The position numbers were made by a program, and so were the translations under genes. Positions 12,919 to 23,447 of a stretch of DNA of 64,000 bases are shown here, in pieces (position 1 is the stretch's first letter; each line of letters starts with the position of its first letter). The notes beneath the pieces were generated by a model. It worked only from the letters and a program-made list of their open reading frames with translations. It did no database searches and was not told where the DNA came from. Origin of the DNA: Epiperipatus broadwayi (lineage: Eukaryota; Onychophora; Udeonychophora; Euonychophora; Peripatidae); the NCBI GenBank assembly GCA_028023455.1, contig JAQFVV010006270.1:4616834-4680833 (forward strand), written 5' to 3'.

Positions 12919-13058
12919 AATTAGTGAGCCTTTGTCAGGCATTGTTAGCAGAGATGTTATCGCAGCCACCTTGCAAGCAAGTAGTTGGTTGCAGACGGTT
13001 GTGGGTTCGCGTCCCGGCCGATGCTATGACATATGAAAAAAAAAATTAGTGAGCCTTT
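12919..13058 (+). repeat. tRNA-derived SINE (family S1) with 15-bp target duplication
   Basis: The element occupies 12934-13043. It begins GTCAGGCATTGTTAGCAGAG, has the anticodon-like arm CACCTTGCAAGCAAG, a B-box GGTTCGCGTCCCGGCC, the family tail GATGCTATGACATATG and an A-tract. It is bracketed by AATTAGTGAGCCTTT at 12919-12933 and 13044-13058, an exact 15-bp duplication. This copy fixes the family's true ends: GTCAAG-like head and GACATATG(A)n tail. It has a longer middle (AGTAGTTGGTTGCAGACGG) than the 13.2-kb copy, as do the copies at 33.6 and 46.9 kb, marking a subfamily. Confidence 0.93.
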
Positions 13059-13201
13059 TATAAAGTTGTGAGGAACTTCAAGTTTTATGACTGCTCGATC
13101 ATGCTCATTCCTGTTGAATTAAAACATGATCTCCATGAACTCCTATAAATCAACATCATTAGTACCCACCTGCCACAACTCCCAGAAAAAAAAAAAGATA
13201 A

Positions 13202-13326
13202 AAAGTAAAAGATGTCAAGTATTGATGGACCAGAGGTCAGTGCGACTGCCTTACAAGCAGTTGCCCGGGTTGTGGGTTCGCTTCCCGGCCGATGCTATGA
13301 CACATGAAAAAAATAAAATAAAAGAT
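13202..13326 (+). repeat. tRNA-derived SINE (family S1)
   Basis: The element at 13214-13314 begins GTCAAGTATTGATGGACCAG, continues through CTGCCTTACAAGCAG and the B-box GGTTCGCTTCCCGGCC, and ends GATGCTATGACACATG plus A-rich tail. Flanks share TAAAAGAT (left AAAGTAAAAGAT, right AAAATAAAAGAT), a likely target duplication with one mismatch. The arm CTGC-CTTACAA-GCAG would put UAC at the anticodon position, hinting at a valine-tRNA-like ancestor, but that is tentative. Confidence 0.9.
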
Positions 13327-13360
13327 ATGAGTCAGAAAATGTATTTGTCATATATATATA

Positions 13361-13782
13361 TCATTTTTAACCATTATCTATCCACTGCAGGATGAAGCTC
13401 TCTCCAAAGTTCAATCCATCTTCTCCGATCTCTAGCTGCTCTTCTCAACACCATTGGCACACTTCTTTATTTATCCATCAATCTTATACGTGGCCTCTTT
13501 CTAGATCTTTTACAATCTCTTGAAATCCAGTTTAAGATTTCAACTGTCTATCTACTATCATCTCTTCTAGCAATATGCCCAGCCCAACATCTTTTACAAT
13601 CTCTTGAAATCCAGTTTAAGATTTCAACTCTCTATCTACTATCATCTCTTCTAGCAATATGCCCAGCCCGATTCCACTTCAGTCTATCTTAATTCTTTCA
13701 ATGATGTCAGTAAAACCTATTTGTTCTTTCACCCGTGTATTTTGTTTTTGATTTCTTGTTACTCATAATATGCATCTCTCCA
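13361..13782 (-). mobile_element. RTE-clade LINE 3' end (antisense) with internal 84-bp duplication
   Basis: Reverse complement of the same RTE C-terminus as at 8.68-9.03 kb, from the MERCML-like segment (plus ~13770) to the short 3' UTR ending at CCACTGCAGGATG (plus ~13380). Inside it, 13505-13585 and 13589-13669 are near-identical direct copies of 81 bp (period 84), one difference seen, duplicating the segment that encodes the SWAGH...RRDDNRWT region. The duplication is private to this copy. Frameshifts leave no intact protein. Confidence 0.88.
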
Positions 13783-14404
13783 TATATATATATGTGTGTG
13801 TGTACACAATAAAAGTGATAAACCAGTCTTTTATATTGATTGCATACTTGTTAAAACTATAAAAGACAAGATATTCCCCTGTAAATTCAGGTTCTGTTTC
13901 TATCATATCAGTCATGCAGACAATAGTGACAAATGTAATTATATAATACATTTAAGACCCAAAAGCAATTTCAAGTTTTATAATTTCACAACTTTATGCA
14001 ATTTTTTCAAATCTGTTTCATATCAATGAAAATCAAATGAGAAGGGGATGAAGGAGGAATAAGTATATATTATTGGGCAACTTCATTTCATAAAATAATC
14101 AAACAAATATTCTAATTTATATCAATTTTTAAAGGTGTAAGTAATATACATATTATTACAAGAATTAGAAACTTAAATCTTTTTAGAATTTTGATGATTA
14201 ATATTTTATGTATAAAATCCATATTTTCTCTGCTATCTGATTGGTGAATGTATGAATGGTTCCTCTGTAAAGTTGTCATGTCAAATTTACAATTAAATAA
14301 AAAACCTATTACATTTGTTCTGCCACAAATAAACCATAAGACTTGTCTAATGAGATATTATTTTATATAGCACTATGTTTTAATACTGTAATAGTGATAT
14401 TAGC

Positions 14405-14630
14405 GATTAATCCAATGCACATGCGCTTTAAAGACAAATTATAAATGAATTCTCTCACTTTTTTCCAGACATAAGATATAGTATTTTAGAAAGAATGGAA
14501 TGAATCCACCCATGCTTTCAACCCAAACATTTATGTATGAGCACATCTAAATACTATATCTTGTGTCTGGAAAAAAGTGAGAGTATTCATTTATAATTTA
14601 TCTTTAAAGCGCATGTGCATTGACTTAATC
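14405..14630. mobile_element. Foldback MITE, 226 bp
   Basis: Two long inverted arms: 14405-14486 (GATTAATCCAATGCACATGC...) and 14549-14630 (...GCATGTGCATTGACTTAATC), pairing over about 80 bp with few mismatches around a roughly 60-bp loop. The arms share CTCACTTTTTTCCAGACA and its complement. There is no coding capacity. A non-autonomous DNA transposon is the simplest reading; the superfamily cannot be set because a clear target duplication is not visible (TAGC/ACTAG flanks hint that the arms extend a little further). Confidence 0.85.
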
Positions 14631-17617
14631 ACTAGTTGTAACTGTTACATATCAAATAAAACAGGTATATTTAAAATATTAAATTAGCTTTATTAATTAA
14701 TACCTTGCCAAGTACATTTCAGAAGTGTACCAAAGAGGCTAGCTTGTTCCAACCTTTTTTTGTTCTACTACGAACTTCTCACATTTATTTATATACTAAA
14801 ATATTTTGTTTACTTTACATTAAATCTTTAAAAAAAATATTTGTTAAAGAAACAATTCGAAAAAACTATGACAAAAACAACGGCCTTATTAAAAAAATAT
14901 ATTATGTTTGTTGGCAACACTAGCATTCCACCATTAATAACTGTAATTTTTTTTAAAAGCAGTTGTTAAAATCTTAAAAAAAGTTGTTAAAACAACCAAT
15001 TTAAAAAAACCATGGTCTATTAAGGCTGGGTACATCTGGTTGCAAAATAATATCTTCCAAAGTGTACGCTTGTGGTTAAGACCTGTAGAGGTCCCTACTT
15101 TTGCATTTTCAAGCACACATTCTTGAGGTTTATTGCCTTAGTAAATATTATATAACAATTTTATAAATTTCCAAGAATAGCTATTTTCACCATACTCCAG
15201 AGCCACCTACTAATTGGAGATATCAATGGGCACCAGAAGTATATCATTATAAAATCTTCATCTTCAGACTGACAGCTTTCTAGCTTTTGTCATTATTAAA
15301 AATTAGGATTCAAAGCCAAACTAATGCACTTATGCATCCAGCAATCACCTTTACTCCTTTATATTATTCAAGCTAATAACCTAACATTTAAAAATATAGG
15401 CTCACACATATAGCTATATAAATTTGACACCAGGCCAGTTTCTATATATTTCAGCAACCTCAATTCTATACCAAGTATAGGCCTCTTCTAGCCTTTTGTT
15501 AAAGAGGTTATTAGTTTTAACAGAAATATATAATTTCTTATATGCTTACTCTTATGCTTCCAACAGCACTTATTTTCACCCTATTCCAGAGCCATCTACT
15601 GTAACCATTACTAATTAATGGACATCAGATGATATACTGTTATAAAATCTTCTCCATTCAAATATGAATTAGCAAAATTAGATAATAATTCAACTTGAAT
15701 CATAATATATATATATATATAAAAGGTGGGAAAGGAGGGGGAGGAGAGATATTTCACTTATTGCAAATAAATTGAACTTTATTTATTATAAAATTGTTAA
15801 ATGCCAGTTATCCACTGTTTCAGATACTATTAGAAATATAATAGAAACACTATTTAAACAAAATCATTCAAAGAAAATACACTTAATATATTAAAATTCA
15901 CAATATGCGGTGTATGAAATATTCAAAATCTTAAGAAATATATTACATAAAATTCGTTGTTGTCCTTTTCATTCTTGTTTGTAATAAATTAATTGATCGT
16001 TGGCTAAAGAAAAGGTTTATTATACCTATTTATTTTTATTAAACGTAACTAAGCATGTTTCCAGCTTAGAAAACCAGAATCACAGCAGTTGTGGGTTGGC
16101 TGGATACGCTGCAGCATTTATTGATGAAGTACTAATTATTTTAACCAGCTATTTAAATATTCCACTTGCTTGAGAATTGGATACTGTTTTCCATTTTGTT
16201 AATTGTCTAACTTGGGAACTACTTATATTCAAATACAAACCTTATTTAATTCACATTTGTGTTTAGCTTACAAATAATTATATGCAGAAAGCAATGATTA
16301 TTATAATTCTAGAATCAAATTTTATAAGCATGAATAATATATGATAATAAAAATTCATCATTGGTTACTGACTATTTCGCACTTTATGATCATCGAATCT
16401 ATAATAACAATGACTGGTAATTCCAATTCAAGCCAAATAGATCCGTTACTATGCAATAACATTTTAATTTCATGAAAAGTTAACTACAGACAGCTTTCAG
16501 CTTTTAATTAAAAAACATTATGTATACAAAATGAAAGCATTTCATGACTTTTGTAATTTAATCACAAAACAGTAGCCTCTTTTTTTAAATCCAGAACTAA
16601 TTTAATAGAAGCAGTGAACAGTTAGTCCTATACCTACAGCCGACTATATAATTGGGAGATAGAAGCCCTAGCATAGAGTATATGTAAGGTAGAGAAGTTA
16701 TGTAATGTTTTGTTTTTCTATATAAAATACTGAAAGATATGAGAATATAAAAAGATCTCGGTTTAATATATAACATAATTGATCTACGAAATTCATAAAA
16801 TAAAACAAATTCTAATAATACTAAATTTAATTCAATAGTAAAACACAAATTACTAAAAACAGTAAGTGGTAGAAATGTAAAATTTAAATTTCTACTGATA
16901 TTTAATTAAATTTGCAAATTATAGGTGGTCTCTATGATCTGTTGGTACCAGAAGACATAGCATAATGAATTATCCATAAAGATCAAATTTCTACAACACT
17001 AATGTTAATAAAATTTAAAGTGCAATTTACACCAAATTAAACTATAGCAACTATTTTTAAATATTGACATACAATATAGTATAAACCAATGTAAATTTTC
17101 TAAAACAATAATTTTATATAGTGAATATTTAAATAAATTTATGAGAAACAAGCAGATCTGCATTAAATAAATTTTAAAAATTTACGTTTAATATCTAGTA
17201 CCATGGCAACTAATTTCTACAGAGTAATCGTACTGTTTAATCATTTTCATTTACTAATTGACAAATTTATCAACACAAATCATTAGTTAATACACTAATG
17301 ACTCTTTGATTTGTTATTACACTTAAAAAATGCAATGAAATGATTTAAAATGTGGCATGTTTTTAAATTATTGTTTGCTTTTGTTAGTAATTATAATAAT
17401 ATTATGCCTCACTGAGAAAAAATTCAAAAGTTGCACTGAAGAACAAGCAATTTATAATTTAATAAGATTAAAAAATTCCAATATTATAATAATTTGCTTA
17501 TTAAATGCTTTTATATTAACTTGCCCTGTCTGGATATCCACATTTTTGAATTTTGAACCATGAAAAAAATTTTGTTCCTGTTTGCTGCCCAAGAAAAATC
17601 CTTAACAACTGAACCAA
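14631..17617. other. AT-rich DNA with a diverged 389-bp-period repeat
   Basis: No gene identified. Segments at about 15184-15265 and 15573-15655 resemble each other (TTTTCACC...CCAGAGCCA.CTACT, ending ATTATAAAATCTTC), suggesting an old duplication or two copies of one repeat. A TA microsatellite and AGGGGGAGGAGAG tract sit near 15705-15745. The remainder holds only short, unsupported reading frames. Confidence 0.45.
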
Positions 17618-17766
17618 CAGAAATATTACATTTGTAGAATAAAATTGTGTTAATATTAATTTAACTCATATTCAATTAATTAAATTAAATATATATCTGA
17701 CAGAAACATTACATTTGTAAAATAAAATTTTGTTAATATTGATTTAATTCATACTTAATTAAAAAG
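17618..17766. repeat. 83-bp tandem duplication
   Basis: CAGAAATATTACATTTGTAG... at 17618-17684 is repeated as CAGAAACATTACATTTGTAA... at 17701-17766 with about 85-90% identity. Both units are AT-rich and non-coding; a local replication-slippage duplication is likely. Confidence 0.7.
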
Positions 17767-17940
17767 CCAATACATAAATATTTTTATATAGTAGACAATC
17801 ACATATTTAAATTTAGAATTTGTTATTTAGAGAGCATATTTTTTATTTTCATGTCTTATTAACTATTTCATAAAAGTTAGAGACGCTATCACTGATTCAT
17901 TTTAAATTAAAATTTCTTTGCCGTTTTTTAAAAACTGCAG

Positions 17941-18211
17941 GAAAACCAAATGGACTATGCATGTACCACTACCATCATTCTCCGGGGCTTGAAATCCTTT
18001 TTAAAATGGCATGTTAAAATCGGCCAAAATTCGGATTTTTTATTAATAAGTTCATTTAATTTTTTTTTTTCTGCCCAGTTTACTAGATTGCATGAAGAAG
18101 ACAAAAGCATAAATTTTTCATCAGGCAGAATGCTTAATAAAATGGATTCAGCGTGCTTCGATGATTTTGCAATTTCAAGGCCTTCATTCCGAAAATAAAC
18201 GTAATACATGT
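17941..18211 (+). CDS. Candidate host exon (unidentified protein C-terminus)
   Basis: A stretch visibly richer in G+C than its surroundings, with good splice signals: possible acceptors at AAAACTGCAG|G (ends 17940) and, stronger, a long T-tract followed by CTGCCCAG|TTTAC (exon from 18079), and a consensus donor CAT|GTAAGT at 18211/18212. One frame is open from 17950 to a TAA at 18196-18198; downstream of the second acceptor it reads LHEEDKSINFSSGRMLNKMD... and ends ISRPSFRK. The antisense strand is also open over this interval, so strand rests on the splice signals. I do not recognise the protein. A stop 13 bp before the donor would make this a penultimate exon with an intron in the 3' UTR, or the exon may be non-coding. 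Confidence 0.35.
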
Positions 18212-19109
18212 AAGTATTCAATTTTAGATTCTATTTTATTATTTGAATATTATTTTACAATTTATTATTTGATAAATGTATAATTTATTAATGTGTTTGT
18301 GTTTTTACCAGTGTGTTTGTGTAGTATATAAATTCTTCAAATGATCAAATTTCAATGTTAAAACTTGTCCATAATGTTGCCTTCTATATATAAAATTAAA
18401 AATAATCAATTTAAAACAAAATTGAAATAGATAAATCACTATAAATAAAAAAATATTATGAAATACATTCTGACGATAAGAGCAATAAAAAAAAACTCCA
18501 TAAGAAGAAACTGCAGTCTCCGTTTTATAATTCCTTCCATAGGCAAAATGATTGTGTGCAGCGTATAATAGCGATTCTGCCCATAGCGAACCTTGTACTA
18601 CATCTACTAATTACACCAATATATCCAATCCATTGACCCAATTCAACTCCGGAACGAATCACCAAAGATTACCCTCCCCTAATAAAATTTTACAAATCTA
18701 TATCGCCATTCAAGCCCGACTTAAGTTTAACATTTATATAATTTAGTTTAACGAAAAACAGAAATCATAATAAAAACTTAAAAGAACAAAAAAAAAAATG
18801 AATGGAAATGATTTTACAAAAGAAATACATCCAATTAAAATTACTTATTAATAAATAAAGTTGGTCAGATAGGATTCTATTGCAATTATTTTAAATATAG
18901 AAAGTTTTTAATTTAATGTTCATGAATTATCTAAAGTTCTTACGGTTTTAAAAGGTCCATAATTTGTAGTTGTTTGTAATTTTGGAACGGGAATTCCCAC
19001 GCCGTCCTGAAGATATTGGTATCCAGTTAGCCATTGTTTTTTTTATTTATGCGGAGGTCTTTTACTTTAGCTGGTCCCTAATGTAGAAAACGATCGGTCA
19101 TTTCTCTTT
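18212..19109. other. AT-rich DNA with a GC-richer patch
   Basis: Mostly low-complexity. The patch at about 18510-18720 is less AT-rich and follows a pyrimidine-rich TTCCTTCCATAG that could be a splice acceptor, with a short open frame after it (18552-18746), but no donor, homology or codon pattern makes it convincing. About 18990-19110 is moderately GC-rich and borders the 3' limit of the antisense LINE. Confidence 0.4.
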
Positions 19110-19382
19110 CTTTCTTTTTTTATAACCACTGAAGGAATTGAAAGTGGGTCTTTCAATCCCTTCACCTCCAACTCTCCGACTTAACACATATCTCTCCTCT
19201 CTTAAATTTTCTTTACTCACTCCCAATTTATTTCCAAACTTCTTTTATATGTAACTTTAGGATCCAATGGACATTACATCACTCTTTGCTTCTCATCTAA
19301 CATTTTTAATCCATTACATATTTATTAACAATTGTCTCTAATTTTTCTCTAAAGCTACAAACTTTTTCACCATCTAGTAATA

Positions 19383-19697
19383 CTATTTTCTCTCCCCTAC
19401 ATTCCTTCTTTTAATATTTTTCCAAAATTTTTTACTCCTTTCTCTTCCTCTTTTATTAATCTCCAATAATTTACTATTTAATTTCATTCTCTCTATATGA
19501 TTATCTATTTTAGCCAACTTTTTTTTAAAAAAAATACTTTTCCCATTTAATATTAACATCTTTTTCACTTTCTTTGTTTTTAATAAACATTTAAATTCTA
19601 TCCATGATTTTTTCCTCTCTTTTACACTTTTACTAATTCTCACTTTTCTATTACTTTTATTCTTCTCAATATTCTCACCTAAAATGCTATTTGCCAT
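19383..19697 (-). pseudogene. LINE ORF2 fragment: basic linker between endonuclease and RT
   Basis: A 104-codon open stretch rich in Lys, Arg, Glu and Ile (SKVKERKKSWIEF-like, then LAKIDNHIERMKLNSKLLEI), with no cysteine or aromatic-rich core. Composition and position immediately downstream of the endonuclease fit the poorly conserved linker preceding the RT. The methionine at its start is not a gene start. Nothing resembling RT motifs follows toward 19110. Confidence 0.6.
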
Positions 19698-19860
19698 TTT
19701 TTCTACTTCGCCACACTAGTCCTTATATTCATCCATAACAAACTCTTCCATGATTTTTTCTTTTATTATATATTCTTCTAACTTATTCTTATCATTCATT
19801 CTCCATCAGCATCTTTCACTATAACTTTCTACTTTTATTATTTTCTATCACAATACTAAG

Positions 19861-20640
19861 ATTTCTAATATAAAGAAATTATAATCACTATTAAATACTC
19901 TCTCTTCATTATCAAACACTTTAATTTTCATACTTTACTCATTCCCTCTTTCTCTAATAATACATAATCTATTGTGTGAAATATATTATTTCTAGACCAT
20001 GTGGATTGTCCATCATAAATATTTGATAATTTTCCAATGCTCAAATTCATTCTCAGATAAAAAAAATTCAAAAGCTGTCCATTCTTATTATCCACATCAA
20101 TTTCTTCAGTATACCCATTCATATCCCTTATAACCATTACTTTCTTTCCCTTTTTTGAAAGTATGTATATCCTTACCTAGTCATTCATATATGCTACTAT
20201 TCTACTCCATTATAATCTACACTATAATCAGCATCAATTCTTATCTTCCTAAACCTTGTCTCAAACAACAAATGTTCTTGATACTTAACAGTATTCTTTG
20301 ATACAATTCCTATACTATCACCCCTTTTTTTCTTTTCTATTTATACCCTGCCATATCAAGTCTTCCATCTGCTTCTTCTCTTAGATGTTTCCATACCTTA
20401 ATTCCAGCCACTTTTCTGATCTCCTACCATTTTCCATATTCAAATATCCAATTTTAATAATTTCTTCTTTTCTTACTACCCTTTTATAAATTATTATGGT
20501 TCTTCTCTATTATACTTGTAAGCAGCTTCCTTATAATTAATTTTATAAACCCATTCCCTCTTCACATCTATATTTATATCTAAATAAGCTATCCTTTGTT
20601 TATTGCTTTCATCAAGTCCATTCTTCTTGATAATACTGCA
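19861..20640 (-). pseudogene. LINE ORF2 fragment: APE-type endonuclease
   Basis: Minus-strand pieces in order: CSIIKKNGLDESNKQRIAYL near 20580-20640; IKIGYLNMENGRRSEKWLEL near 20405-20460, the usual first APE strand (here without a visible catalytic Glu block); KRGDSIGIVS near 20300-20330; then an open stretch at 19928-20137 with RDMNGYTEEID (usual GDxNxH region), STWSRNN and HTIDYVLLE (usual W..IDYVLV). The last motif, VFNSDYNFF near 19875-19910, corresponds to the conserved SDH; the catalytic His is read as Tyr. Enzymes of this fold nick target DNA to prime reverse transcription. Frameshifts separate the pieces. Confidence 0.8.
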
Positions 20641-21355
20641 ATTTAAAACCCTACCTCCCTTTATAAGTTTCCCAAACTATATTTTTTATAAATCAAACTC
20701 CCTAATACTTCACTTCCTTATTTTGGTAAGTGAAACCCATCTTTACAATACAACTCCCTCTTACTAATAAAAAAATTCCTACACATCTAAAAATATAACT
20801 TTATTTCTCTTGCATATTTTTTTCAATCTCTCATTTATAGAACATGCCTATCTAACATATACCTATTGCCAAATCTTGGTAATAATCCAACTATTTCTAG
20901 TCTTTCTTTAATCTTACTCAAATTACAAATTAATTCTTTGTATTCATGCATTACTTTCTCCGAAAGCTCTGACAAATTATTTGTCCCTACCATAACATAA
21001 ACATTTCTAATCCCTTGTTTCTTTACCTTATCTGTAGCATCCCTAATTTTAGCTCCAGGTAAACATATTCTTACATACCTGTTTCTATTTTCCCTTCAAT
21101 TACATCACCACATCCTCTGATTAGTGAGTATCCTATCAATACTGTCTCATAATTCATTTTCCCTACTTCATCTGTAACATTCTCTTCCACCTTCTAGACT
21201 CCTTATCTAGATCTTCCTTACCATTTCTATTCATTAATTCCTTAATCTGCTCACAGTTCAACTCTAATAATTTTAATTTTGCTTCTATCTCCTTTAGTTC
21301 TTCCTTTATCTTACTTATTCTTTGGCTAACCATCTCCATTGCACTAATTTATTTT
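20640..21355 (-). pseudogene. LINE ORF1 fragment: coiled coil plus SGNH hydrolase domain
   Basis: An open minus-strand run begins with a heptad-rich helix (ISKIKEELKEIEAKLKLLEL, plus 21240-21320) typical of LINE ORF1 trimerisation segments. It continues into NYETVLIGYSLIRGCGDV near 21095-21150, which is SGNH block I (normally GDS; Ser retained, Asp read as Tyr). Then PGAKIRDATD and NVYVMVGTNNLSEL near 20965-21060 give block III, and YCKDGFHLP near 20728-20750 supplies the block V Asp-x-x-His. Serine and Asp/His of the catalytic set are therefore present across frameshifts and stops. In LINEs this domain is an esterase of uncertain role acting with the RNP. Confidence 0.85.
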
Positions 21356-21679
21356 GTCATCCATCTCTCTTGTCACTCCACTAAAATACATACTCTATTC
21401 TATCTTCCTTAACTACATTTTGCACCATTTTATGCTGAATTTCTCTATAAACTATCTACACTTAAAAACCATTTTTTCACCTCCTTGATCACATTTACAC
21501 ATTATCTACATAACCATACAAATGTTACATAATTCCTAGTCTTATTTAAGCAGTTCAAATGATAAACTTTATCATATACAATACACTCTATCACAGCACA
21601 CTTAATTTCCTTCTGACTATTTTATATATATATATATTGTGGGATGCTAAAGCAATCCAAATTTTTTATTTTTCAAGTT

Positions 21680-22466
21680 CCCTACTGGCCAATTACCCTA
21701 CAGCAACCCCCCCCCCCAATGGACATTATTTACATTACAATAAATATAATTATTCAAATATATACATTAAATATAATTAGTAAAATAGATATATGTACAT
21801 AAAAATGATTAAACTTATTGCAGTTCCTCCATAATATATATATATTTACAAATAATCTTAAAAAAAAAAAAAATATTAATAATAATAATCCCTTCTTTTT
21901 ATTTTTAAAATTATAACTCTAAAGTTTCCAATAATCTAACACGCCTATTTCCCCCCTAATTAAGCTGAACCATGTTTACACATTTGTTTAAATTTTCTTG
22001 AATATACAAAGTCTCATAACATTTTCTTTCTTTGTAATTTTTAACATACATTATCACCTAAATATTTTTTTCACAATTTATTTTACGTCCAGTATCCAAA
22101 AACTGTATATGTGGCTCTGATCTTATATCCTTTCTGTTAATTGCCCTATCGTGCTCCTTGTCTCTTTCCATAGCAGTCTTTCATGTCTGACCTATATATA
22201 TATCATATTGTAATGGTCACAACTAATTTTATAAACCAACCCTATCCTATTTTTAATATCATCCATATTTTTTGAGTTACATGTCAATTTCCCTAAAGAT
22301 TTACTATTTTTCCATCCGATCTTAATATCATCAGGTCACTTTTCTTTTATCAATGTCTTATATAAATGCTCTAAATATGGAACTGAAACCCACTTTTTAT
22401 TTTTATACCTATGCCTTACACTATCTTTTGTATTATTATTTCTAAAAATCTTTTTAATAGTTCTGA
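21680..22466 (-). mobile_element. Penelope-like element, left inverted arm (3' portion)
   Basis: Reverse complement of the right arm at 22466-23172 + 25180-25330 at about 85% identity. On the minus strand it encodes the same decayed GIY-YIG region (LVYKISCDHYNMI...YIGQT near 22160-22250), followed by AT-rich 3' sequence ending at the shared motif GTCCATTGGGGG...GCTGTAGGGTAAT (plus 21690-21725). It is 5'-truncated at the junction with the right arm. It keeps the uninterrupted sequence (about 21830-21846) that corresponds to the Tigger insertion point in the right arm. Confidence 0.85.
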
Positions 22467-22517
22467 AATAATTTAAGTTAAGAAATGATAGGTTAACATT
22501 GAATATAAAAGAAGCAT

Positions 22518-23172
22518 TTGAACAGAAATTGGAAGTTGATAATGATTATGTTAATATGGGATATAAAAGATATTAAAAAGATTTTCAGAAATAATAATAC
22601 AAAAGACAGTGTAAGGCATAAGTATAAAAATAGGAAGTGGGTTTCAGTTCCATATTCAAAGCATTTATATGAAACAATGATAAAAGAAAAGTTATCTAAT
22701 GATATTGATAAGATGAAAAAATAGTAAATCTTTAGGGAAATAGATGTGTAACTCAACAAGGATGGGTAATATTAAAAATAGGGTAGGGTTGGTTTATAAA
22801 ATTAGTTGTGACCATTGCAATATGATGTATATAGGTCAGACAGGAAATACTGCCATGAAAAAAGGTAAGGAGCATGATAGGAAATTAACAGAAAGAGTAT
22901 AAGATCAAGGCCACATAATTTTATTGATACTGAACATAAAATAAATTGTGAAAAAAATATGCAGATAATAAAGTATGCTAAAACTTATAAGGAAAAAAAA
23001 TGTCATGAGACTTTGTATATTCAAGAAAATTTAAACAAATGTGTAAACATGGTTAATGGTTTAGTACAATTAGGGAGAGGAAAATGGGCAATTACATTAT
23101 TGGAAACTTTAAGAGTTATATATTTTTTAAATAAAAGGGATTATTGTTTTTTTAGATTTATAAATATATATA
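22518..23172 (+). pseudogene. Penelope-like GIY-YIG endonuclease domain, broken
   Basis: The first open piece (22518-22724) has KWVSVPYSKHLYETMIKEKL, matching the IPYVPGLSE-type segment ahead of the endonuclease in Penelope proteins. The next (near 22750-22902) reads GLVYKISCDHCNMMYIGQTG: GLVY stands for the GIY motif, YIG is exact, with CDHC between as in the CCHH-like insert of this family. A third (22959-23160) has the ETLYIQENLNKCVN segment, including the conserved late Glu/Asn region. These domains nick DNA during retrotransposition. Stops at 22722 and 22900 and frameshifts make it non-functional. Confidence 0.88.
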
Positions 23173-23447
23173 TACACCTGGGTCTCGTTTTATGCGGTAG
23201 ATAGGTTCCATAGAAAAGCCACATTAAAAAAATCGCACAAAAATAGACTTAACTTACCTTGAAAATTGGGGGATATGTTCCAATAATTTTCAGAATTTGC
23301 ATAAAAGCAAAGCAACAAGAAAAAATTACTTTAAAATTCGCATTAAAAAAATAAACAAATAAAGTATGACTCATAAAAAATTTCAAATATTTGAAAAAAA
23401 TTAATACAAGACAAATTTTTTTACCTTTTTTTATTTAACTACAAGTA

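Larger units (their letters stand above)
19110..21600 (-). mobile_element. LINE 5' half: coiled-coil/SGNH ORF1 and APE endonuclease (antisense)
   Basis: Runs right to left. From 21355 to 20640 the minus strand carries an ORF1-type protein (coiled coil, then esterase-like SGNH domain); from about 20640 to 19860 an APE-type endonuclease; from about 19700 to 19380 the lysine-rich endonuclease-RT linker. Coding text stops near 19120, before any reverse transcriptase, so the 3' half is missing. ORF1 with an SGNH hydrolase is known from CR1/L2-like and some other LINE clades. It may be the same family whose 3' halves lie at 9.9-12.2 kb, but no overlap exists to test this. The right border abuts the Penelope-like pair. 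Confidence 0.82.

Noticed and set aside
12934-13043. Functional tRNA gene
   Set aside because: A and B boxes are present, but acceptor and T stems do not pair, and the same tail plus A-tract and target duplications recur in other copies: these are SINEs.
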